From: Reichenbachiella versicolor
GTDB lineage: Bacteria > Bacteroidota > Bacteroidia > Cytophagales > Cyclobacteriaceae
Assembly: GCF_003171675.1 (NCBI RefSeq)
Contig: NZ_QFZQ01000006.1
Coordinates: forward strand, 365,564-429,563
Direction: 5' to 3'
Length of the DNA: 64,000 nt
Position numbers and translations under genes: made by a program. The notes beneath the pieces are model-generated. The model searched no databases. It saw only the letters and a list, made by a program, of their open reading frames with translations, and was not told the origin of the DNA. This document shows, piece after piece, positions 29,411 to 38,227 of the stretch; position 1 is the stretch's first letter, and each line of letters opens with the position of its first letter.

Positions 29411-29429
29411 ATTCAATAGTTTATTGAAT
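29411..29429. promoter_or_regulatory. Perfect inverted repeat upstream of SusC
   Basis: ATTCAATA-GTT-TATTGAAT, 8-bp arms around a 3-bp spacer, 15 bp upstream of the SusC start codon. Same geometry (short arms, 3-bp spacer) as the site at 6138 before the paralogous SusC, but a different sequence. It could be an operator or a leader hairpin. Confidence 0.35.
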
Positions 29430-29625
29430 TCAAATGAACAGCATCTATTTACCTACTTAAGACTCATTCTATTTCATTACGAACACATTTGCAAAACATG
29501 CTCTTTGAGCAAATAGAAGGCATTAATCTTCGGGTAAAGGCAACATTTGTGCTTGGTATTTCAAGACCAAAAAGCACATTTATATCTTGATTTAATAAGG
29601 CATCATTAATACTCTTTCCGAAATT

Positions 29626-32600
29626 TCATCTCTTTTTGTACTCACTGGGCGAGACACCAAATTGCTTCTTGAAACACTTTGCAAAATAGGAGGTCGAGGA
29701 AAATCCAGATTTGAACATAACCTCTTTGATATTTAATTCTGTATTATCAAGATATTGTTTGGCTCTTGTTAATCGAAATCTTCGAATGTAATCAACACCT
29801 GACATACCTGTCAAGTCTTTGAACTTATGGTAAAAATGTGAACGACTCATACCCATCCTCGCTACCAATGCGTCTACATTAAACTCAGAATCCATCAGGT
29901 TGTCTTCTAAGATGGACATTACATCGTCCAAAAAGTCTTTATCCGGAGAGACCATCTCTATTTCACTAGGTTGAATAACTGACTCTGCTTTAAATTCCTC
30001 TACTATCATAGACCGATAGGTAAGAATATTATTCAGTTTTTGAATTAGAATATTCATGTTAAAAGGCTTGGTAATATAGTCATCTACCCCCCTCTGCAAA
30101 CCGTCTAGTTGACTTTCGTCAGAAGTCTTAGCTGTTAGAAATATGAAAGGAATATGGTTGTAGGCTTTTGATGCTTTGACTTTTTCTGCAAACTCAATAC
30201 CATCCATTATTGGCATCATTATGTCACTTATGATAAGAGTCGGCATCTGTCGTTCTAGAATTTCCAAACCTTCATGCCCATTTGCGGCTTCTACTATGTC
30301 AAACTGATTACTTAGTCCTTCCTTGATAAACAATCGCATATCTTCACTATCCTCTACCAATAGCACTGTGGGTAAGCTACCTTGTGCTAAAGATTTTTTG
30401 ATAGCTGGAATTGGCTTTAACTCTTCTTCGTATTCCGACATTCCATTTTCAATGGCCTCGACTGTCTCTATTACCAAATCCTTTTCAACAATGATATCAT
30501 GCTGATAGTTATCCTGATTCATAGGTATCTTGACAATAAACCTTGCCCCTTGTTTGTAAGCTTCATCTAACTCTATCGTCCCGTGGTGAAGTTCTACAAG
30601 ATGCTTTGTAAGAGATAAACCTATACCCGAGCTGTGATCACTTTCTGACACTTTATTCTTGGTGTGGAAGAATCTATCAAACAGTTTACTTCGACTTTCA
30701 GTAGGGATACCATCACCAGTATCTCGAATCAGAATAGCGAACAAATCATCTGAAATCTTGATTGACAATTCTACTACGCCTCCTTCTTTATTGAACTTGA
30801 ACGCATTGGAGAGAAGGTTATATACGATCTTCTCAATGGCATCTGCCGAGAAATAGAAGTTGACCGAATATTGAGGTAGATTAACTTTAAAATCGACTCC
30901 CTTGTTTCTTGCAAGCGAGAAGAAAGTCTTTGCGATATCATCTATAAATGATACGATATCCCTCTTTTCATATTCCAGTTCGTAGTTTCCACTTTCTACT
31001 TTTCGAAAGTCCAGTACTTGATTGACCAGCTTCATGAGTACAGAACTATTCTTCTTCATAAGAGCATACTGACTATGACGCTGTTCCTTAGTGAGTCTAT
31101 CATCATTTTGATATAGATACTCTAGTGGTCCATTGATCAAAGTCAATGGAGTTCTGAATTCATGCGAAATATTAGTAAAAAACTGGATTTTCATGTTGTG
31201 TATAGCGTCTTCCTTATCACGCTCAATAGCAGACATCAACTCCCGTTTTTTGAGTGTCCGCCTACTCATCACTACTTTAGCTATCACTACTGCAATCAAT
31301 AGTAGTATCACAACGTACAACAGAAATGCCCGAATAGTCTTCCAGAATATAGGAGCTATTTCAAATTTAACCTCAGCGATCTCTTCACTCCAAACACCAT
31401 CATTATTGGATCCTTTGACTTGAAAGACATATCTACCCGAAGGAAGATTAGTATAATTCACGAATCGACGATCAGCAGATTCACTTATCCACTCCTCCTC
31501 CAGTCCTTTGAGCCTATATTGGTATTTATTATTCAATGGTGAAGAATAGTGCAATGCTGCAAATTCAAATGAAACACTATTTTCATTGTATCGGAGCTTG
31601 ATTTCATCTACATGGTTGACATCGTTGTCCAGTAACTTTCTTCCTCCAATTTCCTCTCCTGCCTGAACATCTTGATTCCAAAGGCTAAAAGCTGTAATGG
31701 CAACCTTGGGAGCGGTATTATCTACAACAATCTCTTCAGGATGAAACATATTGAAACCATTGATACCACCAAAAAGTAATTGTCCATCATCCAACTTGAT
31801 ACAAGCTGCATCTTGAAATTCATTTCCCTGAAGGCCATTGGTTTTATCATAACTTGAAAAAACCTCTGTTTCAGGACTAAACTTAGATATTCCCAGATTG
31901 GTTGATATCCATAGGTTGCCCTGTTCGTCTTCGAGTATACCCTTGATAGTATTGTTAGACAAACCATCATTAGTTGAATAGTTTTTGAACTTCCCCTTGC
32001 TCTTAGTATCTAAGATTAGATCAAACCCTCCGCCATAGGTTCCTACCCATATATTTCCTTTCGAATCCTCAAACAACGATAAGACATAACTATGACTCAA
32101 TGAAGATGGGTCTTCAGGGTCATTTCTGTATACCTTGATTTTTGGTCTATCACTAGACTTATCAGACCTAGAGATCATCACTAGTCCCATATCTGTACCA
32201 ATCCATAAATTGCCATAACTATCTAATAACAGACTACGAACTATGTTAGATGGCATTCCATGACTATCAATGGTGAAACGAGTAACTCCATCATTTAAGG
32301 GGTCGTATCTTACTAAACCAGTATAGTGTGTACCAAACCATATAACGCTATCCTGATCTTGAATAATCGTAAATGCTCCTCCTTCAAAGTACTTGAATTG
32401 CTCTATTGCATATCCTGACTTTTCTGAAGTATCATGAGTAATAATATATGGTCCATAATTATTTGAAGTACCTACAAGTATGGCCTTTCCTTTTTTGGTA
32501 TTGACCTCAGTTACACAAGCTGAAAATTCCGTAATTTTAAGTCGTTGAAAGTCTCCAATACCTTTATCCAAATTATTGATTTTAACAATATTAACTCCTC

Positions 32601-33711
32601 CACCTCTTGTAGCAATCCAAAGGTTATTTTCACTATCTTTAGCAAAGCCCTGAATATTATTATGTGAAATGCTGTTTTCTTCACTTCCTTTCTTGAAATA
32701 CTGGAATTTTTGCCCTTTAACGTCATATTTACTTACTCCTCCACCTATCGTGCCTACCCAAAGCAATCCAGTGTAGTCCATAAACAACTCTTTGATATTG
32801 TTTGAGCTAAGACTTGCCGAATTATCATTTTCATGACTAAAATGTTCAATTGACTGAATTTTAGAGCCTACGTGTTTAAACAGATGAAGTCCTCTAGTAT
32901 TGCCTCCCCAGAAAGTATCATTTTGATAATCACACAAATTGGTAATAGGGTATTTGTACAGTCTTTTAAATCCTTTATTAATACTCCCTACATGTATTCC
33001 CTGTGTATTAGCAAATAGTAGTTCGCCATTTTTGAATAAGATATCATTGACATTGAACAATTCGAGTAACTTATAAGCCCTTAGTTTTTCGTTAGTACCA
33101 GATTCAACAACATGCACTCCATTTATACACCCTGCGTATATCCTACCTACATTGTCAATTTCTAAGGCTAATACTCCTTTTCTCCCTACTTGCTGTTTAT
33201 TAATCACATTCTCTATTGCATATTTTTCCTTTTTATTATCATAAACAAGCATATCCAATCCTCCTTTGGACCCCACCCATACGGTATCTCCTTGAATCAA
33301 AAGCTCTTGAATGTAATCATTACTTATATTGCCGTATCTGTTTTTGGAAGTAGTCTTGAGGTAGGTGATTTTATTTTTCTGCCTATCAAAATAGTTCAAC
33401 CCTTGACCAGTAGTTCCTATCCAAAGATTGCCATGTCGATCCTCGCGTATACTATTGATGATGTTGCTACTGAGTTTGATTCCTTTCTCTTCTCCAATGC
33501 TGTATTTTTGAAATCTATATCCATCGTACCTATTCAATCCATCATTGGTTCCTAGCCAAATGAACCCTTTTGAATCTTGAATGATACTCAGTACATCATT
33601 TTGACTCAGGCCATCGTCACTAGTGATTCTCTCAAATCCATCACTGGATAGGGCTGTTCTCACCCAACACAATAGCATTAAGACTATAGATAGAAAAATC
33701 TTCATATACAT
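29626..33711 (-). CDS. Hybrid two-component system sensor/regulator (HTCS)
   Basis: 1361 aa (an ATG two codons in, at 33705, is an alternative start). Signal peptide, Reg_prop propeller repeats (FIWLGTNDGLNRYDG, LLWVGTIGGGVSKYD, NLWISTNLGISKF), Y_Y_Y domain (YRLKGLEEEWISES...YTNLPSGRYVFQVKG), one membrane segment, kinase with ISHEFRTP (His850), HATPase NLLSNAFKF, receiver with ISDIMMP (Asp1163), and AraC HTH at the C-terminus (LTRAKQYLDNTELNIKEVMFKSGFSSTSYFAKCFKKQFG). Expected to control the SusCD operon just downstream and perhaps the propeller genes. Paralogue of the HTCS at 6342. Residues for signalling are intact. Confidence 0.97.
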   Translation of the reverse strand: MYMKIFLSIVLMLLCWVRTALSSDGFERITSDDGLSQNDVLSIIQDSKGFIWLGTNDGLNRYDGYRFQKYSIGEEKGIKLSSNIINSIREDRHGNLWIGTTGQGLNYFDRQKNKITYLKTTSKNRYGNISNDYIQELLIQGDTVWVGSKGGLDMLVYDNKKEKYAIENVINKQQVGRKGVLALEIDNVGRIYAGCINGVHVVESGTNEKLRAYKLLELFNVNDILFKNGELLFANTQGIHVGSINKGFKRLYKYPITNLCDYQNDTFWGGNTRGLHLFKHVGSKIQSIEHFSHENDNSASLSSNNIKELFMDYTGLLWVGTIGGGVSKYDVKGQKFQYFKKGSEENSISHNNIQGFAKDSENNLWIATRGGGVNIVKINNLDKGIGDFQRLKITEFSACVTEVNTKKGKAILVGTSNNYGPYIITHDTSEKSGYAIEQFKYFEGGAFTIIQDQDSVIWFGTHYTGLVRYDPLNDGVTRFTIDSHGMPSNIVRSLLLDSYGNLWIGTDMGLVMISRSDKSSDRPKIKVYRNDPEDPSSLSHSYVLSLFEDSKGNIWVGTYGGGFDLILDTKSKGKFKNYSTNDGLSNNTIKGILEDEQGNLWISTNLGISKFSPETEVFSSYDKTNGLQGNEFQDAACIKLDDGQLLFGGINGFNMFHPEEIVVDNTAPKVAITAFSLWNQDVQAGEEIGGRKLLDNDVNHVDEIKLRYNENSVSFEFAALHYSSPLNNKYQYRLKGLEEEWISESADRRFVNYTNLPSGRYVFQVKGSNNDGVWSEEIAEVKFEIAPIFWKTIRAFLLYVVILLLIAVVIAKVVMSRRTLKKRELMSAIERDKEDAIHNMKIQFFTNISHEFRTPLTLINGPLEYLYQNDDRLTKEQRHSQYALMKKNSSVLMKLVNQVLDFRKVESGNYELEYEKRDIVSFIDDIAKTFFSLARNKGVDFKVNLPQYSVNFYFSADAIEKIVYNLLSNAFKFNKEGGVVELSIKISDDLFAILIRDTGDGIPTESRSKLFDRFFHTKNKVSESDHSSGIGLSLTKHLVELHHGTIELDEAYKQGARFIVKIPMNQDNYQHDIIVEKDLVIETVEAIENGMSEYEEELKPIPAIKKSLAQGSLPTVLLVEDSEDMRLFIKEGLSNQFDIVEAANGHEGLEILERQMPTLIISDIMMPIMDGIEFAEKVKASKAYNHIPFIFLTAKTSDESQLDGLQRGVDDYITKPFNMNILIQKLNNILTYRSMIVEEFKAESVIQPSEIEMVSPDKDFLDDVMSILEDNLMDSEFNVDALVARMGMSRSHFYHKFKDLTGMSGVDYIRRFRLTRAKQYLDNTELNIKEVMFKSGFSSTSYFAKCFKKQFGVSPSEYKKR

Positions 33712-34154
33712 TATTTAAACTCTATTTCGACCATTCTCAAGAAAGCTAAACAGTTTAGTATGGGTCAAAGAGCGTTACATAAATATAGCTGAGTTTTAAC
33801 TCTTCTATTGCCCTTAAAGTCCAAGACTGAACATTTGTATCTTATAATCTTACTTTTATTTCCTTTGTACAAGGGTTAGGCTTGCTCATTAACAAAAGAA
33901 CCTATGCCTGATTTACACGGGGTATTGAGTGAAAAAAAATCGTTCCTAATAGAGGTCACCTGTATAGATTCCTACACTGGTATTATTCAAAAGAGTCTAA
34001 AATACACACAGAGTATTCACCCTTTTTGAGTTTTTAATATGATCGAGTATTCCTATACAAACATTATACAAAGCTGATATAGCATTCAAAATAGAAATTG
34101 AGCTGTATTGATTTCAATATCTTAGCATAAGAGTACCTCAAACACTTCAAACAA
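33712..34154. promoter_or_regulatory. Divergent intergenic region, HTCS and TPR/HTH regulator
   Basis: 443 bp between two divergent regulator genes. It should hold both promoters. AT-rich; I saw no strong inverted repeat or small gene in it. Confidence 0.4.
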
Positions 34155-35786
34155 TTGATTATTAATTCGTTAAAACAACTACTTTTTAGCGCAGTCTTCT
34201 TTTTTCTTTCTCTAGAGCTTTCTGGAGAACCGACTACCAATAGCGTAGACTCGTTACCCTTTTATACAAACAGGCTAAACAAACTAGACAAAGACAAAAG
34301 ATTCTTCTATGAGGAATCTTATGATGAATATTTGAACTGCTACAATTTCTTCTTAGTTCAAAAGGATACGGTCAACATTTTAAAGAGCCTATTTGGAATG
34401 TCTGAATCAAAACGTGCGTCTAGAGATTATATCAATGCCTTTGATTATCTCTGGAAGATCCAAATCTATTTGGAGAAGTATTCTTATGGGAATTATAAAG
34501 CTCGGCTGCATCGAAAGCTTGCCAACTTATACTTGCAGTATGGTATAGGTTCTCAAGTGCTACATCATTTAGAGCTTGCACTCGAAGAGTCCAAATTACT
34601 TTATCAAAAAGATTCTGTAGCCATTCAGCAAGTAAACGCTTGCTATGTTGCTCTAGCTTCAAAATATCGAAGAGAAGGTCAGTTTTATAAAGCTTTATCT
34701 TATCTTGATTCATGCCGTATTAATGATCATTTGATCAAAATAAAAAGCTATACCATCCCGATCATATTATCAGAAAGAGGTTTTACACAATCCGAAATAG
34801 GTTTACACAAAAAAGGGCTTCAAAACCTTCATCAAGCCGAACTTATTGGAAGACAACAAGGAAATGAATACTTATTGACTACCTATTACTTTCTGGGAAA
34901 AGTGAAACAGACACTTAAGGAATATGATAGTGCTATATTATTCTTCGAGAAAAGTCTAAGGCTTTCTAAAGGGTTTAAAACCAAATCTGCTATTTCGGCA
35001 ATGAACCTTAAAGAAATGTCCAAAGCATATTCTGCTTTAAACCAACCTCATAAAGCTTATGAACTTCTGTATGAGGCTAACATTATTGAGGGTAAGCTGC
35101 TGGAGATCCAAAAAGCTACTTTAAGTGAGTTATTCGAATTAAAAAATAGATATCAAGAATCTATTCAGAGAAAAGATATCCTATTGAAGGAACAAAACGC
35201 TACTATCAAAAAGAATGAAGAGAGGCAATTTAAACTAGTCATTACTTTGGCTCTAATCATCATAATTGTCATTGTCACTCTTATCGTAGTTCGTATGCGC
35301 TATCAGTTGAGAAAAGCCACTCTTCAAAAGAAAGACGCGGAGATAAAGAACCAACTGCTAAGGGAACGTAACAAAGAGAAGGTGGCCTTAAAAAACCGAG
35401 AGCTTACCTCATATACGCTACAGATAATAGATAAAGACTCTGCAATCAATGAGCTACTAGAAGTCATCAACAAAGAAATACCTGAAATGGCTAAGTCCAT
35501 GAATATGAAGTTTGGCAAAGGTTCTATGGATCTTTGGGATGAGTTCAATATGAGGTTTTTGGAGGTAAATTCTCGATTTTACGAGCAACTGAGTGAGAAA
35601 CACCCTAGCCTAAGTTCTACTGATCACAAACACTGTGCTTTGATCAAACTAAAGTTTTCTACTAAGGAAATGGCTCGTATTCTCAATATTGAGACACATA
35701 GTGTACATATCTCTAGATCGCGTATCAGGAAAAAAATGGGGTTGAATAGAGAGCAAGGGTTGGAAGAGTATATTGATGGTATATAG
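34155..35786 (+). CDS. TPR-membrane-HTH regulatory protein
   Basis: 543 aa. The frame opens only 24 nt after an in-frame stop and has no early ATG, so the start is TTG at 34155 (or another non-ATG codon), which gives a signal peptide (LLFSAVFFFLSLELSG). TPR-like helices fill about 50-320 (YLQYGIGSQVLHHLELALEESK, FFEKSLRLSKGF). A membrane segment lies at about 360-378 (LVITLALIIIIVIVTLIVV), then a coiled coil, and a C-terminal HTH of the LuxR/GerE-like kind (STKEMARILNIETHSVHISRSRIRKKMGL). This architecture (periplasmic TPR sensor, cytoplasmic DNA-binding end) is common in Bacteroidota. Divergent from the HTCS. Target genes unknown; the neighbouring PUL or esterase are candidates. Confidence 0.85.
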   Translation: MIINSLKQLLFSAVFFFLSLELSGEPTTNSVDSLPFYTNRLNKLDKDKRFFYEESYDEYLNCYNFFLVQKDTVNILKSLFGMSESKRASRDYINAFDYLWKIQIYLEKYSYGNYKARLHRKLANLYLQYGIGSQVLHHLELALEESKLLYQKDSVAIQQVNACYVALASKYRREGQFYKALSYLDSCRINDHLIKIKSYTIPIILSERGFTQSEIGLHKKGLQNLHQAELIGRQQGNEYLLTTYYFLGKVKQTLKEYDSAILFFEKSLRLSKGFKTKSAISAMNLKEMSKAYSALNQPHKAYELLYEANIIEGKLLEIQKATLSELFELKNRYQESIQRKDILLKEQNATIKKNEERQFKLVITLALIIIIVIVTLIVVRMRYQLRKATLQKKDAEIKNQLLRERNKEKVALKNRELTSYTLQIIDKDSAINELLEVINKEIPEMAKSMNMKFGKGSMDLWDEFNMRFLEVNSRFYEQLSEKHPSLSSTDHKHCALIKLKFSTKEMARILNIETHSVHISRSRIRKKMGLNREQGLEEYIDGI

Positions 35787-35898
35787 CAAGCAATCTACCT
35801 TTGTATTTCATCTAAAAAGCTATTGGGCAAGTTACTCTCTATTCTTTCCACGCATTCGGTGATACACTTTTTCCTGAACGCTATTATAACCTCATTGA

Positions 35899-36837
35899 CT
35901 ACTTTCCTAGCATATACTCCAAAGGTATGCGTAGTCTAACCTTCCAAGCATCCTCTGTGTGAGCTTGTCCGGGAAAGTACTCCGTAGTCCAATTGGCTTT
36001 AGAATAGCCCTTATCAAACATTACTTGATCCACCTTTCGTTGGATATCTGGATAGAGTGCATCAAGTGTTTGATCTCCACAGTCAAAATAGATTCTATGA
36101 CTATTTGGGTCTGGAAGGTTATCTTTTAAATACTGTATAAAAGCAGCAGGAACAGGATTGTTTTCTAGTACGAATGTACCTGGCCAGTGAGTGGATAGGC
36201 AAGCAGCAGTCCCAAAGATATCTGGATATTCGCAGATGGCATACATAGATATAAGACCTCCCATACTGCTTCCCATGACATATGTATTGGATCGATCTGT
36301 ATGTACAGAATAGTTTTGGTCTATGTATGGTTTCAGTTCTTTCGTAAGAAACTTGAGATAATTGTCCGATTGAGTAGCAAAAGGCGGTGACTTGATGATT
36401 TGAGCTTTAACAAGTTGCGCCGTCACTGTATCAAGCTCTACTTTAGATAGTGATTCAAGTGGCTTCTGAGGAAAGTAATCAGGATGTCTAGTTACTCCTC
36501 CATTCCAAATTCCTACTACTATAAAATCCTTAACCTTTCCTTCGCTCATCAACTTAGAGGCGGTATCATCTACGTCCCAAGATTGTTTGTTCCAGCCCTG
36601 TTCGGCGTCATAGAGCATTTGACCATCGTGCATGTAAAGCACCGCATACTTCTTAGCCTTAGAGTAACTATCCGGAAGCCAAATATCAACATTTCTAGCA
36701 GTGACGTAGTCGGATGTGAAGTTTTCTATTCTTTCTATTTTACCACTTACGACCTTTGGAAGTGGAGACTGAGAAACGCAGGCTACAGCCATCAATAGGC
36801 CTAGCACAAAAAGGGAAATCTTTCTGATGTGATTCAT
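35899..36837 (-). CDS. CE1-like / esterase D family alpha/beta hydrolase lipoprotein
   Basis: 312 aa with a lipoprotein signal (Cys20 in LLMAVACVSQ). Putative-esterase fold: YAVLYMHDGQMLYD after strand 3, nucleophile elbow GSSMGG with Ser191, candidate acid Asp255 (FDCGDQTLD), and catalytic His293 (GQAHTEDAW). Similar enzymes remove feruloyl or acetyl groups from plant polysaccharides or hydrolyse siderophore esters. The lipid anchor and the PUL setting favour a carbohydrate esterase. Convergent with the TPR regulator and divergent from the unknown gene at 37196; monocistronic. Substrate not readable from sequence. Confidence 0.85.
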   Translation of the reverse strand: MNHIRKISLFVLGLLMAVACVSQSPLPKVVSGKIERIENFTSDYVTARNVDIWLPDSYSKAKKYAVLYMHDGQMLYDAEQGWNKQSWDVDDTASKLMSEGKVKDFIVVGIWNGGVTRHPDYFPQKPLESLSKVELDTVTAQLVKAQIIKSPPFATQSDNYLKFLTKELKPYIDQNYSVHTDRSNTYVMGSSMGGLISMYAICEYPDIFGTAACLSTHWPGTFVLENNPVPAAFIQYLKDNLPDPNSHRIYFDCGDQTLDALYPDIQRKVDQVMFDKGYSKANWTTEYFPGQAHTEDAWKVRLRIPLEYMLGK

Positions 36838-36959
36838 AATTTATTAAGTCTTATCGGGTAGACACTGGGGTCTTACAGCGTTAAAGGTAACTAAGGAAGA
36901 TGATTCAAAAACATCTAATTGATCATAGAATTATAAAACGAAAAGAATTAGTCTATTTC

Positions 36960-36974
36960 TCCACTTAAAGTGGA
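36960..36974. promoter_or_regulatory. 15-bp palindrome, candidate operator
   Basis: TCCACTT-A-AAGTGGA, perfect 7-bp arms around a single base, 123 bp upstream of the esterase start. Likely a protein-binding site by symmetry; the protein is unknown. Confidence 0.35.
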
Positions 36975-37145
36975 TTAATATCTGATTTCTTTTCAAAGGA
37001 TAGGAAACCATGAAATCAACAAATTCCGTTTTGTGACATTCGAATCCTGCCATTTGACTTTCGAAACTTGCCAATCTTCATCTAGAACTTGAAATGTTCA
37101 TCACAGCTTTGGAGAGTTGGTTTTCACCTTCTAATTTCAGCATCT

Positions 37146-37164
37146 GGTCGGCAAGGTGCCGACC
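37146..37164 (+). promoter_or_regulatory. GC-rich leader hairpin upstream of unknown gene
   Basis: GGTCGGCA-AGG-TGCCGACC, perfect 8-bp stem with a 3-nt loop, followed by gcTTTATT, 32 nt before the ATG at 37196. It looks like a terminator or attenuator in a leader, or a tight operator. It is strikingly G+C rich for this region. Confidence 0.5.
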
Positions 37165-37195
37165 GCTTTATTAATAACCAAAACCAAATCATACA

Positions 37196-37900
37196 ATGTC
37201 AAAAGAACATTATGATGCTATGGTATCAGTGATCTTATCACTTCCTGATACCGAATCTAAATCTCCTAACATGCCTATTGATAAATTCATTCAAGAAGCT
37301 GCCGACTTAGAGATATGGAGTGCAATAGACCTGCCTAAACTCTTAGCTGTAGGGGTACCGCAGGAGACCTTTGATAATCTTCCCATCTTGACAGGAAGTC
37401 TTCGATATGCACAGAGCCAGTGGAACAAAGACCGGTTCACTAAAGAGGAGGCTCGAAAAGAGTGGAATGAGAAACAACCAGCAGCGATGGATCACAAGGA
37501 TGAACTTGAGCATAGTTTCAGATTTGCTTTTCGCAAAGTCCCAGAACTATTAACGAAAGTGAAGTATATAGAAGAAGGCAGCGGTCATGCTGATTTAGTA
37601 CAGGACTTGAGTGACTTGTCTGTGCTAGGCAAAGACAATACTTCTATGCTGGAGGCGATAGGTTTTGATATGAACAAACTGGATATCGCTGAGAACTTAT
37701 CGATAGAAATGAGTGAATTGCTGGCGACCATGAATGGTAGTATTGGAGACAAAAATGCAACTAGAGTGATCCGTGACAAGGCTTACACTTTACTCAAACG
37801 ATCTGTTGATGAAATAAGAGAGGCTGGTAGGTTTGTTTTTTGGAAAGACAAGGATAAACTAAAAGGCTACCGCAGTCAGTATCGCTCCCAGTGGAAATAA
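37196..37900 (+). CDS. Unrecognised soluble helical protein
   Basis: 234 aa, no signal peptide or membrane segment, charged and mostly helical by composition. I do not recognise a family motif. Visible points: a central stretch EARKEWNEKQPAAMDHKDELEHSF that may be a coiled coil or linker, an acidic middle (LVQDLSDLSVLGKDN), and a basic C-terminus (FWKDKDKLKGYRSQYRSQWK) that might bind nucleic acid or membrane. It stands alone between a leader hairpin and its own strong terminator, so it is a real, separately controlled gene. It has no clear link with the sugar genes around it. Confidence 0.75.
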   Translation: MSKEHYDAMVSVILSLPDTESKSPNMPIDKFIQEAADLEIWSAIDLPKLLAVGVPQETFDNLPILTGSLRYAQSQWNKDRFTKEEARKEWNEKQPAAMDHKDELEHSFRFAFRKVPELLTKVKYIEEGSGHADLVQDLSDLSVLGKDNTSMLEAIGFDMNKLDIAENLSIEMSELLATMNGSIGDKNATRVIRDKAYTLLKRSVDEIREAGRFVFWKDKDKLKGYRSQYRSQWK

Positions 37901-37941
37901 ACTACTCCCCTCGGAGTTAGATTGGTACCCACGATACTTTT

Positions 37942-37971
37942 AGGCCTTCCCACGGCGTGGGGAGGCCTTTT
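37942..37971 (+). terminator. Intrinsic terminator of the unknown gene
   Basis: A 12-bp stem (AGGCCTTCCCAC with GTGGGGAGGCCT, one wobble), 3-nt loop, followed by TTTT. It lies 42 nt after the stop at 37900. Confidence 0.88.
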
Positions 37972-38227
37972 ATATGCGAGGGAAGTAGTGAATTTGACGT
38001 GGGGAGCATTTAGTTCTTGGTAGGGAATTAACAATTTCACGAGGGTATAATCAAAATTTCAGAGGGGAGTAATCAAAGTAACGATTCAGTAGTATAAGTT
38101 GATGAGGGAGACATATTCTTAGCCAATTAACGGTCATAAAATAATTATATCAGCGTCTATCCAAGTTCCACTACGCATCTCAGATTATCGGCTTATCTTA
38201 GGCGTCGTTTAAACTACTCTTAAAATA
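37972..38227. promoter_or_regulatory. Region upstream of the aldo-keto reductase
   Basis: The rest of the 327-bp gap after the terminator. It must hold the reductase promoter. I see no gene or strong repeat in it. Confidence 0.35.

Larger units (their letters stand above)
36838..37195. promoter_or_regulatory. Divergent intergenic region with two palindromes
   Basis: 358 bp between the esterase (minus) and the unknown gene (plus). It holds a 15-bp palindrome at 36960 and a GC-rich hairpin at 37146 (annotated separately). No small gene seen. Confidence 0.5.
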
